This document shows, in pieces, positions 29,270 through 37,990 of a DNA stretch of 64,000 nt. The stretch spans positions 2,914,001 through 2,978,000 of the forward strand of contig NZ_CP084058.1 of assembly GCF_020215645.1 (NCBI RefSeq), written 5' to 3'. The notes under the pieces were generated by a model. The model was not told the origin of the DNA. It saw nothing but the letters and a program-made list of their open reading frames with translations, and searched no databases. Both the position numbers and the translations under genes were made by a program. The DNA is from Nonomuraea gerenzanensis. GTDB taxonomy: Bacteria; Actinomycetota; Actinomycetes; Streptosporangiales; Streptosporangiaceae. Positions within the stretch are counted from its first letter, which is position 1. The number at the start of each line of letters is the position of its first letter.

Positions 29270-29683
29270 TCAGCCGTGCGAGTCGGCCACCCCGCCCTTG
29301 AACGTGGTGAAGCAGGACGGGCCGTTGGGGCCGTCGAAGCGGACGGAGTCGAAGAAGTCACGGAAGTCGACGTAGAAGTTGCCCTTGTCGCGCGGCTGGG
29401 TCACCGCCGAGCAGCCGCCGTAGCCGGCCTCGGAGTAGAGGTGGATCCAGGAGTCGGTACGGTTCCAGTCGGACTTGGCGCGGTCGGCCATGCCCAGCGC
29501 CGCCAGGTCGGGGGTGTCGGTCTTGATCTGGATGACGTCCCCGGTGCCGTCCAGGCCGGAGAACATGCAGTAGTAGCCGTCCTGGCACCGGTCGTACCCC
29601 TCGGCGGCCTGAGCCGGCGCCGCCAGGGCGGTCAGGGCGGCGGCGGCCAGCGGGAGCGCCAGCATGTGAAGCTTCTTGCCCAC
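29270..29683 (-). CDS. Small secreted protein, peptidase inhibitor I36-like
   Basis: Exported protein of 137 residues: Sec signal (LHMLALPLAAAALTALAAPAQA) then a mature domain with Cys and aromatic residues (CQDGYYCMFSGLDGTGDVIQ, DSWIHLYSEAGYGGCSAV, FDSVRFDGPNGPSCF), a beta/gamma-crystallin-like pattern seen in I36 inhibitor family proteins of actinomycetes. GTG 29683 is preceded by GGAGGAAGA, a strong ribosome binding site, so the 13-residue longer frame is not used. Function as protease inhibitor is family-based inference. Confidence 0.8.
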   Translation of the reverse strand: MGKKLHMLALPLAAAALTALAAPAQAAEGYDRCQDGYYCMFSGLDGTGDVIQIKTDTPDLAALGMADRAKSDWNRTDSWIHLYSEAGYGGCSAVTQPRDKGNFYVDFRDFFDSVRFDGPNGPSCFTTFKGGVADSHG

Positions 29684-29738
29684 TCTTCCTCCATGGGTGA
29701 AACTTTCCTTCCGCCCGAACATACCTGGCGCGATCTTG

Positions 29739-30599
29739 TCAGGGAAGGGGGTCGATCCGATCGGCCGCGAACTCCCGCAGCGTCATGGGCGGCCGCCCGC
29801 CGTGGCGCTCGATGGTCTCGGTGACGCGGTAGAGCGGGTGGTCGCCGGTGCCGATGGCGTGGAAGAGGGCCCACAGGTGGGTGAGGTGCTCGACCGCGTA
29901 CGGGTCGCCGTACACGTCCATCGCCCCCGCCTCCCACTCGTCGGGCGGCACGTCCACGTACTCGACGCCGAGCGCCCGCGCCGCCTCCCCGGCGGTGGAC
30001 ATCTGCCCCGTCAGCAGGCACACCGGCTCGACCGGCTCCGGATCCAGCAGCAGCCCCGCACCCACCGCCGCCACGTCGGCGGCCGCGATCAGCGGGATCC
30101 GCGTGGTGGGCGGCCCCAGCGGCAGCGCCAGCCGGCCCGCCGCGGCCACGACGACGGCCAGGTTCTCGAAGAACACCGCCGCCCGCAGGTGCACCGCGCC
30201 CACCCCGGCCCAGTCGAAGACCTGCTCCGACAGCCAGTGCCGGCGCATCCGCGGGGTGCCCGCCTCGGGCTGGGCGTCGAGCTGCGAGACCTCGACGACG
30301 CGCGTCACCCCCTCCTGCCGGGCGGCGGCGGCGAACGCCGAGGTCGCGTCCATCAGGCCCGCCGTCACCGGATAGGTGAAGAACGCCCGCGTGACCCCGC
30401 GCATCGCGGGCCGGACGTCGGTGATCTCGCGCAGGTCGCCGAACACCACCTCCGCGCCGAGCTTGCGCAGCTCGGCGGCCCGGTCGTCGTCGGCGCGGAC
30501 GAAGGCCCGCACCTGCTCGCCGCGCTCCAGCAGCAGCTCCGCGACACGCCGCCCGGTCGCGCCCTGCTGCCCGCCGGCCGCTCCGGTGACCAGAATCAT
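29739..30599 (-). CDS. NmrA-like NAD(P)-binding protein
   Basis: Atypical short-chain dehydrogenase/NmrA-family protein of 286 residues, probably an NAD(P)H-dependent reductase or redox sensor. The N-terminus MILVTGAAGGQQGATGRRVA holds the nucleotide loop (GxxGxxG), slightly expanded relative to the usual GATGxxG; VEVSQLDAQPEAGTPRMRRH lies mid-protein. ATG 30599 overlaps the stop of the upstream saccharopine-dehydrogenase-like gene (ATGA). Both genes are divergent from a TetR gene with a shared operator, so likely repressed by it. Confidence 0.87.
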   Translation of the reverse strand: MILVTGAAGGQQGATGRRVAELLLERGEQVRAFVRADDDRAAELRKLGAEVVFGDLREITDVRPAMRGVTRAFFTYPVTAGLMDATSAFAAAARQEGVTRVVEVSQLDAQPEAGTPRMRRHWLSEQVFDWAGVGAVHLRAAVFFENLAVVVAAAGRLALPLGPPTTRIPLIAAADVAAVGAGLLLDPEPVEPVCLLTGQMSTAGEAARALGVEYVDVPPDEWEAGAMDVYGDPYAVEHLTHLWALFHAIGTGDHPLYRVTETIERHGGRPPMTLREFAADRIDPLP

Positions 30600-31624
30600 C
30601 TCTCCTCCTGAAGGGTGAGCCTGAACAGGCCGAGCCGCTCCAGATCGCGCAGGAACGGCCCGGCGGGGAACGCCTCGGCAGGGCCGAAGACGCCCGGGCC
30701 TGGGCCCTGGTCGCCGGCCAGCCGGACGGCGGCCTCGACCGAGGCCAGCGCGCTCATCCGCCACAGGTCGTGCCCGCGCGCCTGGCCGGCCCGGTTGCCG
30801 TCCTGCGTGATCACCTGCACGGCGACCGTGAAGTGGGAGCCCGCTCGCGTCTCCGGGTCCACGTGCTCGCTGGTGAACGCCTGCTCCTCCGCGAACGTGT
30901 GCGCCGTGAGCTGCGCCTCCACCTGCCTGGCCGCGACGTGCCTGGGCACCGTGACGACCTCGGGGAACGGCACGGGCGCGATCATCGTGCGCGGCCCGAG
31001 TGGCGGCGGGAACGGGAAGACGGCGTTGCGCGGCTCGACGTAGCCGACGTGCTCGGCGCCGTCGGTGTAGGTGATCCGCCGGGTGTCGGCGAACAGCAGC
31101 TCGGCGGTCTTCCTGGCCCCCGTGGTCAGGCGCCAGCCGGTCACCGAGTACGCGGTGATCACCCGGTCGATGCCGGTCAGGCCGGCGGCCGCGGCTCCGG
31201 CGAGCAGGTCGCCCAGCCCGCCGTAGAAGCTCATGGCCGTGACCATGGTGATGCCCGCCTGCCTGGCCGGCTGCTGCATGGTGTCGAACATCCACTTCGT
31301 GTGGTGCTGCTCCAGGGCGTGGTCCACGTAGTGGCAGCCGGCCTCGGCGGCGGCCGTGGCCAGGGCCCTGCCGGTGTCCGTGAACGGGCCCGCGCAGTGG
31401 ATCAGCACGTCCGCCGAGCCGGCGAGATCGCGCAGCGCGGCTGGCTCGTCGAGGGCGGCCTCGTGCACGAGAGCTCCGCCCAGCTCCTCGGACAGGCTCT
31501 TGAGCGCGCTGCCGTCGCGGCCGGCCAGGACGATCTCCAGGCCCCGGCTGCGCAGGTCGGCGGCCACCAGGCGGCCGGTGTGGCCGGTCGCGCCGTAGAC
31601 GGCGATGTGCGGTGGTGACATCAT
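30596..31624 (-). CDS. Saccharopine dehydrogenase-like NAD(P)-binding protein
   Basis: Protein of 342 residues with a Rossmann start (IAVYGATGHTGRLVAADLRS) and the family stretch HCAGPFTDTGRALATAAAEAGCHYVD. Members of this group, related to trans-acting enoyl reductases, are mostly uncharacterised. ATG 31624 (MMSPP) has GAGG upstream; ATG 31621 is equally possible. It is first in a two-gene operon and starts only 16 bases from the edge of the large inverted repeat that separates it from tetR. Confidence 0.86.
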   Translation of the reverse strand: MMSPPHIAVYGATGHTGRLVAADLRSRGLEIVLAGRDGSALKSLSEELGGALVHEAALDEPAALRDLAGSADVLIHCAGPFTDTGRALATAAAEAGCHYVDHALEQHHTKWMFDTMQQPARQAGITMVTAMSFYGGLGDLLAGAAAAGLTGIDRVITAYSVTGWRLTTGARKTAELLFADTRRITYTDGAEHVGYVEPRNAVFPFPPPLGPRTMIAPVPFPEVVTVPRHVAARQVEAQLTAHTFAEEQAFTSEHVDPETRAGSHFTVAVQVITQDGNRAGQARGHDLWRMSALASVEAAVRLAGDQGPGPGVFGPAEAFPAGPFLRDLERLGLFRLTLQEER

Positions 31625-31639
31625 GGTGCCTCGTTGAGA

Positions 31640-31683
31640 TACTCGGAGTACGTAACTATGTTCGAAGTTACGTACCACGAGTA
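31640..31683. promoter_or_regulatory. Large inverted-repeat operator between tetR and the oxidoreductase operon
   Basis: The inner arms GTACGTAACT (31648-31657) and AGTTACGTAC (31666-31675) are perfectly complementary. The outer arms TACTCG (31640-31645) and CGAGTA (31678-31683) are also perfect, two bases outside them. The whole is symmetric around 31661/31662 and lies between divergent starts, as expected for a TetR-family operator that controls both directions. Confidence 0.88.
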
Positions 31684-31703
31684 TGTAAGTCAATGGGAGC
31701 AGG

Positions 31704-32303
31704 ATGATTCGCCGTACCCAGGCAGAGCGCTCGGACGAGACCACGGGGCGGCTGGTGAGCGCCGCGCGGGAGCGGTTCGGAGCCACCGGATACGCGCTGA
31801 CCTCGATCGACGCGGTCGCCGCCGCGGCCGGGGTGACCAAGGGGGCCGCCTACCACCACTTCGGCGGCAAGGCGGAGCTGTTCCGCGCGGCGTTCGTGGC
31901 CGAGCTGGAGGCGGTGGACGCCAAGCTGCTGGGCATCGCCGCCGAGGAGGCCGACGTGTGGGCGGCGCTGCGGCGCGGCTGCCGGACCTTCCTGGAGCAC
32001 TGCCTCGATCCGGGGTTCCGGCAGATCGTGCTGCTGGACGCTCCGGCGGTGCTGGGGTGGGAGACCGTGCGCGAGATCGAGCACGATCACATGTTGCGGA
32101 TCCTGCGCGACGGGCTGCTCATGGCGGTGGCCACCGGGCAGGCGCCGGACGGTGACCTGGACGCCCGCGCGCAGCTCATGTTCGGCGCGCTGTGCGAGGG
32201 CGGCATGCTGCTGGCCCGGTCGAAGGAGCCGGCGGCCGACCTGCCTGGCATCGCCGCGGAGGCCGACCGCCTGCTGTCGGCGCTGGTCGCGCCACCGCAG
32301 TGA
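31704..32303 (+). CDS. TetR-family transcriptional regulator
   Basis: Regulator of 199 residues. The N-terminal helix-turn-helix is clear (FGATGYALTSIDAVAAAAGV followed by TKGAAYHHFGGKAELFRAAF); the remaining residues form the ligand-binding helices. ATG 31704 with GGGAGCAGG upstream. It sits just outside the 44-base symmetrical operator and divergent from two oxidoreductase genes, which suggests autorepression and repression of that operon until a ligand binds. Confidence 0.94.
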   Translation: MIRRTQAERSDETTGRLVSAARERFGATGYALTSIDAVAAAAGVTKGAAYHHFGGKAELFRAAFVAELEAVDAKLLGIAAEEADVWAALRRGCRTFLEHCLDPGFRQIVLLDAPAVLGWETVREIEHDHMLRILRDGLLMAVATGQAPDGDLDARAQLMFGALCEGGMLLARSKEPAADLPGIAAEADRLLSALVAPPQ

Positions 32304-32354
32304 GCGGTGGGCGACCGGCTGGTGCCGTCGCCGTGGTGGGTGACCGGCAGTTCG

Positions 32355-35045
32355 TCAGGCCAGGGAGACGGTGATCCGCTGGGTGGCTCCGGCCGCGTTG
32401 CGCAGGTCGCCGAAGGTGAGGCGGAGCGAGTCGCCCGTACCGGCGGTGGCGACCGCCGGGGGCGCCGACAGCACCTCGCGGACCGGGCGGTCCCAGGTGA
32501 GCGCCAGCGCGGCGGCCCCGCGCGGCGGGTCGGAGACCGACAGCTGGGCGGTGCCGTCGGCGCGCTCGCGGATGAGCACGCACGCCGGGGCGCTCGCCGA
32601 GAGCGGGCCCACGCGGGCGGGCGCCCACAGGTTCGCCGCCGTCAGGCCCAGCTCGGGGACCCTGATCACCTGCGCGTACGGGGTGTTGGACAGGATCTGC
32701 ACCCGGCCCGCGACCGCCGCCCTGGCACGGGTCGCCGCCTCGGTGGCGCCGGGCATGAGCACGTACGCGTAGGAGGCGCTGATCGGATCGGGGCCGTGGT
32801 CCAGCCACATGGTCAGGTAGCGGCGGGTGATCGGGTCGGGGGAGCCGCCGGCGTTGACGTCCCGCCACGAGCCGGTCCGTTCCTCCAGGAGGAGGTCCAG
32901 GCTGGTCGGGGAGGGGAAGACGTAACCGGCGTGGCCGGCCACGTGCACCCAGGAGACGTCGGTGCGCCGTTCGCGCGCGGCTCCTCCCCAGGGGCCGGCC
33001 GCCCGCTCGCGGGCGCGACGCTCGTCGTCCGCGCCGTCGCGGTCACGGCGCCCGCCGTCCTGCGGGCGCCTGTTCCACAGGTCGCCGTTCACGCGTACGG
33101 AGGTGCCGCCGCGCGCGCCCAGGTTGCGGTTGTCCACCACGGTCTCCACGGGCACCCCGTCCGCGCCGGTGATCCCCGCGCCCAGGCACACCACGCAGTC
33201 GTCCAGGAAGAACCACGCCTTCCTGGCCGCCATGGTGCTGCCCAGCCCGCGCAGGTCCTGCCCCACCGCGGCGAACTCGCCGTCCGTCGCGCCGCCCACC
33301 CAGCTCACGTCCGGACGGGGCAGCCCCCACGCGCCGCCCTCGCCGTTCGCCAGCCGCTTGGTGGACACGGTGATCCCCGGCAGCCGGTACGGGTCCGCCG
33401 TCGCCCAGAACGCGTCCGTGTACTGCTCCTCGCCGAACCCGTCGCCCCACCACGACAGCCAGCCGGCGCCTGTGTGCCAGCCCCGCGCGTTCTCGCCGTT
33501 GCCGTATTCGTAGTGCGCCACCCGCCGCGACGCCATGCTCACCGAGGCCGCCCAGGTGGGCCGCCGGTGGACGGCGCGGTCCATGCTGGGGAACAGCCGG
33601 TGCCCCACCGGCTCGGCCGCCGCCTTCCCCGCCGAGCGGGACACGGCCAGCAGCCGGGCCGTACGGGCGACGCCCAGCGACCGCTTGCCCGCCACCGGAC
33701 GGCCGCGCTCCAGCCAGCCCTTGACCATGGCCCGCCAGCGCTCCCCGCGCTCACCGCCCGCCACCTCGGCCAGCAGCGCGATCGAGGCGAGCATGTTCTG
33801 CCCGCGCAGGCGGTCGTCCTGCCCGGCCCTGCTGATGCCGCGCCCGGCCACGTTGTCCATGAGCAGCCCGTTGTAGACGAACGGCGCCACCGCCTCGTCC
33901 ACCGTGCCGAGGAAGGCCCGCAGCTCGGGCCCGTCCAGGTCCCAGGGCGAGCCGCGCAGCAGCGCGCCCAGCATCGCGACCCCGCCGAACAGCACCGCGC
34001 CGTAACCCCCGACGTAGGGGACGCAGCCGTGCTGGATGAAGGAGCCGTCGGCGTAGAAGCCGTCGCCCCGGGTGACCGGGGCGAACACCGGCGTCAGCGC
34101 GTCCCTGGCGAGCTGGATCCGCCGCGCGTCGCCGCTGAGCACCCCGCGCAGCGCCAGCACCTGGCACAGGTCCACCCGGTTGGCGCCGGTGCTGCTGCCC
34201 GTGTAGCTCGTCACCGCCGACTCCGGCACGAACGCGTCCACCGCCGCGCAGCACGCCGCCGCCCTGCGGCCGGTCAGCCGATCCGACATCAGCAGCGCCG
34301 TGTCCAGCAGCGCCTGCGGGCCGCCGATCCGCCAGTGCCACCAGTTGCCGTACGCGGTGGTGCCGGGGCGGTAGACGTCCGCGAGCAGGTGGTCCAGGCC
34401 CGCCAGCACGGCGCGGCCCAGCTCGGTGTCGCCGGTCACGCCGGTGCCGGGCTGCGCGTACGCCTCGGCCATCACCCTCAGCCTGGTGAAGCTCTCGTGC
34501 AGGTTCGCCGACAGCGCTGCCGGGTCGCCGGTCGCCGGCCCGCGTGCGGCCGGTCCGGAGCGGACGTGGCTGTGCCGGGTGATCCCGATCGCCGACGGGC
34601 CCGCGTACAGGAGGCCGTGCTGTGTGATCATGGTCTCCGCCGGGCCCGCGGAGGCGAACGCGGGCCCCGCGGCCCCCGCGGCCCCCGCGGGGCTCGCGGA
34701 GGTGAGGTGGTGCAGGGCGGCCGTGCGCTCGTCGGCGTAGCGCAGGCCGCGCCAGAGCGCTCCCGGCCGCGGGCTCATCGACTCGCGGTGCCGGGCCGCC
34801 GCCCGGCCCAGCTCCGCCAGCCTGCTCCGGTACGGCTCCGCCCCCCGGTCGAAGCCCTCGCCGAGCAGCAGCGCCCGCCACCGGGCCTTCAGGTCCGCAT
34901 GGCGTGGCACCGCCCCGGCCGGGCCGGCCATCCCCATGGCGGGCCCGGCGCTCATCCCGGTGGCGAGCCCAGTGGTGAGCCCCGTGCTCAGTGCTGCTCC
35001 GCCTGCGGCGCGCAGGAGCGCACGCCGTGTCCATCCACCCGACAT
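32355..35045 (-). CDS. Polysaccharide lyase family 8 (hyaluronate/chondroitin/xanthan lyase type)
   Basis: Secreted lyase of 896 residues that cleaves uronic-acid polymers by beta-elimination. A Tat signal (TRRALLRAAGGAALSTG) precedes an alpha-toroid domain with the family motif NWWHWRIGGPQALLDTALLM and the catalytic region: DGSFIQHGCVPYVGGYG with His and Tyr, and NVAGRGISRAG with Arg. A beta-sandwich part follows (WVHVAGHAGYVF). ATG 35045 is chosen at the signal; a longer start would put 12 residues ahead of it. The exact polymer (hyaluronan, chondroitin, xanthan) is not fixed by these motifs. It is divergent from the GH3 gene across a 413-base gap. Confidence 0.92.
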   Translation of the reverse strand: MSGGWTRRALLRAAGGAALSTGLTTGLATGMSAGPAMGMAGPAGAVPRHADLKARWRALLLGEGFDRGAEPYRSRLAELGRAAARHRESMSPRPGALWRGLRYADERTAALHHLTSASPAGAAGAAGPAFASAGPAETMITQHGLLYAGPSAIGITRHSHVRSGPAARGPATGDPAALSANLHESFTRLRVMAEAYAQPGTGVTGDTELGRAVLAGLDHLLADVYRPGTTAYGNWWHWRIGGPQALLDTALLMSDRLTGRRAAACCAAVDAFVPESAVTSYTGSSTGANRVDLCQVLALRGVLSGDARRIQLARDALTPVFAPVTRGDGFYADGSFIQHGCVPYVGGYGAVLFGGVAMLGALLRGSPWDLDGPELRAFLGTVDEAVAPFVYNGLLMDNVAGRGISRAGQDDRLRGQNMLASIALLAEVAGGERGERWRAMVKGWLERGRPVAGKRSLGVARTARLLAVSRSAGKAAAEPVGHRLFPSMDRAVHRRPTWAASVSMASRRVAHYEYGNGENARGWHTGAGWLSWWGDGFGEEQYTDAFWATADPYRLPGITVSTKRLANGEGGAWGLPRPDVSWVGGATDGEFAAVGQDLRGLGSTMAARKAWFFLDDCVVCLGAGITGADGVPVETVVDNRNLGARGGTSVRVNGDLWNRRPQDGGRRDRDGADDERRARERAAGPWGGAARERRTDVSWVHVAGHAGYVFPSPTSLDLLLEERTGSWRDVNAGGSPDPITRRYLTMWLDHGPDPISASYAYVLMPGATEAATRARAAVAGRVQILSNTPYAQVIRVPELGLTAANLWAPARVGPLSASAPACVLIRERADGTAQLSVSDPPRGAAALALTWDRPVREVLSAPPAVATAGTGDSLRLTFGDLRNAAGATQRITVSLA

Positions 35046-35246
35046 GAAATCCCCCGAGGCCGGTCGTGCTGCTGCGGACATCGGGGACGATATAGGGCGC
35101 TCAGGCCGGTGACCGGGCCGACTTCAGTGGCGTTGATCAACTAATGACCGATTCATGCCCCCGTCGAGGTGATCTTGCCGAACCCGGCTCCCATACGTAC
35201 CGCCGCCGGCGATGTGGCCGGTGGTGCCGACGCCCGCGATGGTCTC

Positions 35247-35260
35247 GGGAAGCGCTTTCC
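35247..35260. promoter_or_regulatory. LacI-family-like operator, imperfect
   Basis: GGGAAGCGCTTTCC is centred on AGCGCT with one mismatched pair. LacI-family repressors of sugar genes use similar palindromes with a central CG or GCGC. It lies about 200 bases upstream of both the PL8 and GH3 starts. Confidence 0.45.
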
Positions 35261-35406
35261 GGACGGCATCGTCGACAGCCCTCACGGGTGGTAAAGCGGC
35301 GATGAAACTTTCACCGGATCGCGGCCCGTTTTCCCTGGTGCTCGCCGAAAGTGGGGACGGCGGCTCACGCGGGCCCGGGAAACTCGGCAGATGTCACCTA
35401 GAGTGC

Positions 35407-35426
35407 GTTTGGGAGCGCTCCCAAAC
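35407..35426. promoter_or_regulatory. CebR-like operator upstream of the GH3 gene
   Basis: GTTTGGGAGCGCTCCCAAAC is a perfect 20-base palindrome containing TGGGAGCGCTCCCA, the site bound by the cellobiose regulator CebR in streptomycetes and relatives. It ends 32 bases before the GH3 start, a position suited to repression. CebR itself is not in the window. Confidence 0.85.
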
Positions 35427-35458
35427 ACCCCTTCGAGCCGAGCGCGGAGCAGCGTGCC

Positions 35459-37903
35459 ATGAGCAACCCGAGAAGATGGACGAGCAGGGCCGCCGCGCTG
35501 ATGCTCGTCGCCGCCAGCCTCGTGGCGGCACCCCCGGCCGCCGCCGCGGCCTTCCCCTACCAGGACCCCACCCTCCCCGTCGCCACCCGGGTCAGCGACC
35601 TCCTGTCGCGGATGTCGCTGGATGAGAAGCTCGGCCAGATGACCCAGGCCGAGCGCGGCTCCGTCAGCGAGTCCGACGTCACCACGGCCAGGCTCGGCTC
35701 GGTGCTGTCGGGTGGCGGCTCCGCGCCGTCACCGAACACGGCGACGGCCTGGGCCGACATGTACGACAGGTACCAGAACGCCGCCCTGGCCACCCCGCTC
35801 GGCATCCCCATGATCTACGGCGTGGACGCCGTGCACGGGCACAACAACGTCCACGGCGCCACGATCTTCCCGCACAACATCGGCCTCGGCGCCACCCGCG
35901 ACCCCGCCCTGGTCGAGCGGATCGGCCGGGCCGTGGCCGAGGAGGTCTCCGGCACCGGCATCGACTGGAACTTCGCGCCCTGCCTCTGCGTGGCCCGCGA
36001 CGACCGGTGGGGCCGCACGTACGAGTCGTTCGGCGAGACCCCCGAGCTGCCCGCGTCGATGTCCGCCATCGTCACCGGCCTGCAGGGCAGCGCGCTCAAC
36101 GGCCCCGCCTCCGTGCTGGCCACCGCCAAGCACTACCTCGGCGACGGCGGCACCACGAACGGCACCGACCAGGGCAACACGCAGCTGTCGGAGTCCGAGC
36201 TGCGGGCGATCCACCTGCCGCCGTTCGAGGCCGCCGTGGAGCGCGGGGTCGGCTCGGTGATGATCTCCTTCAGCAGCTGGAACGGCACCAAGCTGCACGG
36301 CCACCAGTACCTGATCACCACGGTGCTCAAGGGCGAGCTGGGCTTCGACGGGTTCGTGGTCTCCGACTGGAACGGCATCGACCAGATCGACGGCTCGCCC
36401 GGCACCTCGGCGCAGGACGTGCGCACCGCCGTGAACGCCGGCATCGACATGGTCATGGTGCCCGTCGAGTGGCGCCGCTTCATCGACCTGCTGCGCGCCG
36501 AGGTGCAGGCCGGGCGGGTCACGACGGCCCGCGTGGACGACGCGGTACGCCGCGTCCTGACCAAGAAGTTCGAGCTCGGGCTGTTCGAGAAGCCGCTCAC
36601 CGACCGCTCGTACACCTCCGGCGTGGGCAGCGCGGCGCACCGGGCGCTGGCCCGCGAGGCGGTCGCCAAATCGCAGGTCGTGCTGAAGAACGCGGGCAAC
36701 GTGCTGCCGCTCGCCAGGACCGGCGGCAAGCTCTTCGTGGCCGGCAAGAGCGCGGACGACATCGGCAACCAGAGCGGCGGCTGGACGATCTCCTGGCAGG
36801 GCTCGTCGGGCAACATCACCCCCGGCACCACGATCCTGCAGGGCATCAGGAACACCGTGGGCTCCGGCACCACCGTCACCTACAGCCGCGACGGCAGCGG
36901 CATCGACGGCACCTACCGGGCCGCCATCGCCGTCGTCGGCGAGACCCCGTACGCCGAGACCCAGGGCGACCGTCCCGGCGGCCTCGGCCTGGACAGCGCC
37001 GACCTGAACACCATCAACACCCTGCGCGCCTCCGGTGTCCCCGTCATCGTGGTGCTCGTGTCAGGCCGCCCCATGGACGTCGCCTCCCAGCTGTCCGGCT
37101 GGAACGCGCTGGTGGCCGCCTGGCTGCCGGGCACCGAGGGGCAGGGCGTGGCCGACGTGCTGTTCGGCGCCGCCCAGCCGACCGGCAAGCTGCCCATGAC
37201 CTGGATGAGCAGCGCCTCTCAGCAGCCGATCAATGCGGGTGACGGCAAGACGCCGCTGTTCGCGCAGGGGTTCGGACTGACGTACGAGCCCTCCAGCGGG
37301 GACGACACCAGCCCGCCCACCGCGCCCGGCACGCCCGCCGCCTCCGCCGTCACCTCCTCCTCGGCCACCCTGACCTGGACGGCCGCCACCGACAACGTGG
37401 GCGTCACCGGCTACGACGTGGTCCGCTTACAGGGCTCGGCCGAGTCGGCGGTGACCACCTCCACCACCGCTTCGGCCTCCCTCACCGGCCTGACGGCCAA
37501 CACCTCCTACACCTTCGCCGTCTACGCCAGGGACGCGGCCGGCAACCGCTCACCCCGCTCGGGCCCGGTCACGCTGACCACCACGGGCGGCGGCACGGGC
37601 GGCGGCTGCACCGCCACGCCGTCCACCCAGAGCCAGTGGGCCACCGGGTACGTCATCCAGGTGACGGTCACCAACACCGGCACGACGGCCAGGACCGGCT
37701 GGACCGTCACCTTCACCCTGCCGCCCGGCCACACGGTCAGCGGCGGCTGGAACGGCACGTTCACCACCTCCGGCCAGACCGTCACGGTCCGCAACGTCGG
37801 GCACAACGGGGCGCTGGGGCCGGGGGCGAGCGCGGCCTTCGGCTTCCAGGGCACCCGCCCGAACGGCGACACCTCCCTGCCGTCCGGCTACACCTGCGCC
37901 TGA
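35459..37903 (+). CDS. Secreted GH3 beta-glucosidase with FnIII and CBM2 domains
   Basis: Protein of 814 residues: Sec signal (AAALMLVAASLVAAPPAAAA), GH3 barrel, GH3 C-terminal alpha/beta domain, a fibronectin III module (PGTPAASAVTSSSATLTWTA) and a C-terminal CBM2 cellulose-binding domain (QSQWATGYVIQVTVTNTG, then LPSGYTCA). The nucleophile Asp is in GFVVSDWNGIDQI; KHYLGDGGT and ALATPLGIPMIYGVDAVHGH are also family marks. A cellulose-binding module on GH3 implies action on insoluble or cell-bound glucan outside the cell. The CebR-type operator just upstream indicates cellobiose-responsive control. Confidence 0.94.
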   Translation: MSNPRRWTSRAAALMLVAASLVAAPPAAAAAFPYQDPTLPVATRVSDLLSRMSLDEKLGQMTQAERGSVSESDVTTARLGSVLSGGGSAPSPNTATAWADMYDRYQNAALATPLGIPMIYGVDAVHGHNNVHGATIFPHNIGLGATRDPALVERIGRAVAEEVSGTGIDWNFAPCLCVARDDRWGRTYESFGETPELPASMSAIVTGLQGSALNGPASVLATAKHYLGDGGTTNGTDQGNTQLSESELRAIHLPPFEAAVERGVGSVMISFSSWNGTKLHGHQYLITTVLKGELGFDGFVVSDWNGIDQIDGSPGTSAQDVRTAVNAGIDMVMVPVEWRRFIDLLRAEVQAGRVTTARVDDAVRRVLTKKFELGLFEKPLTDRSYTSGVGSAAHRALAREAVAKSQVVLKNAGNVLPLARTGGKLFVAGKSADDIGNQSGGWTISWQGSSGNITPGTTILQGIRNTVGSGTTVTYSRDGSGIDGTYRAAIAVVGETPYAETQGDRPGGLGLDSADLNTINTLRASGVPVIVVLVSGRPMDVASQLSGWNALVAAWLPGTEGQGVADVLFGAAQPTGKLPMTWMSSASQQPINAGDGKTPLFAQGFGLTYEPSSGDDTSPPTAPGTPAASAVTSSSATLTWTAATDNVGVTGYDVVRLQGSAESAVTTSTTASASLTGLTANTSYTFAVYARDAAGNRSPRSGPVTLTTTGGGTGGGCTATPSTQSQWATGYVIQVTVTNTGTTARTGWTVTFTLPPGHTVSGGWNGTFTTSGQTVTVRNVGHNGALGPGASAAFGFQGTRPNGDTSLPSGYTCA

Positions 37904-37914
37904 ACACCGCGCGA

Positions 37915-37943
37915 GCCGGTGGTGCCTTCAGCGCACCACCGGC
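37915..37943. terminator. Hairpin terminator after the GH3 gene
   Basis: GCCGGTGGTGC (37915-37925) pairs perfectly with GCACCACCGGC (37933-37943) across a seven-base loop, 12 bases after the stop and before the convergent protease gene. Confidence 0.85.
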
Positions 37944-37990
37944 CCGGCGGGTCCCTCTCGTGCGGCCGCGTTACCGGCCAGGCGGGTTTC

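Larger units (their letters stand above)
35046..35458. other. Divergent regulatory gap between the PL8 and GH3 genes
   Basis: No gene is seen. It contains GTTGATCAAC (35132-35141), a LacI-like imperfect palindrome at 35247-35260 and a perfect CebR-like palindrome at 35407-35426, so it probably drives both secreted-enzyme genes. Confidence 0.7.

Noticed and set aside
35132..35141. GTTGATCAAC as a specific regulator site
   Set aside because: A 10-base palindrome is expected by chance in this length and no matching regulator is nearby; mentioned only as part of the gap.
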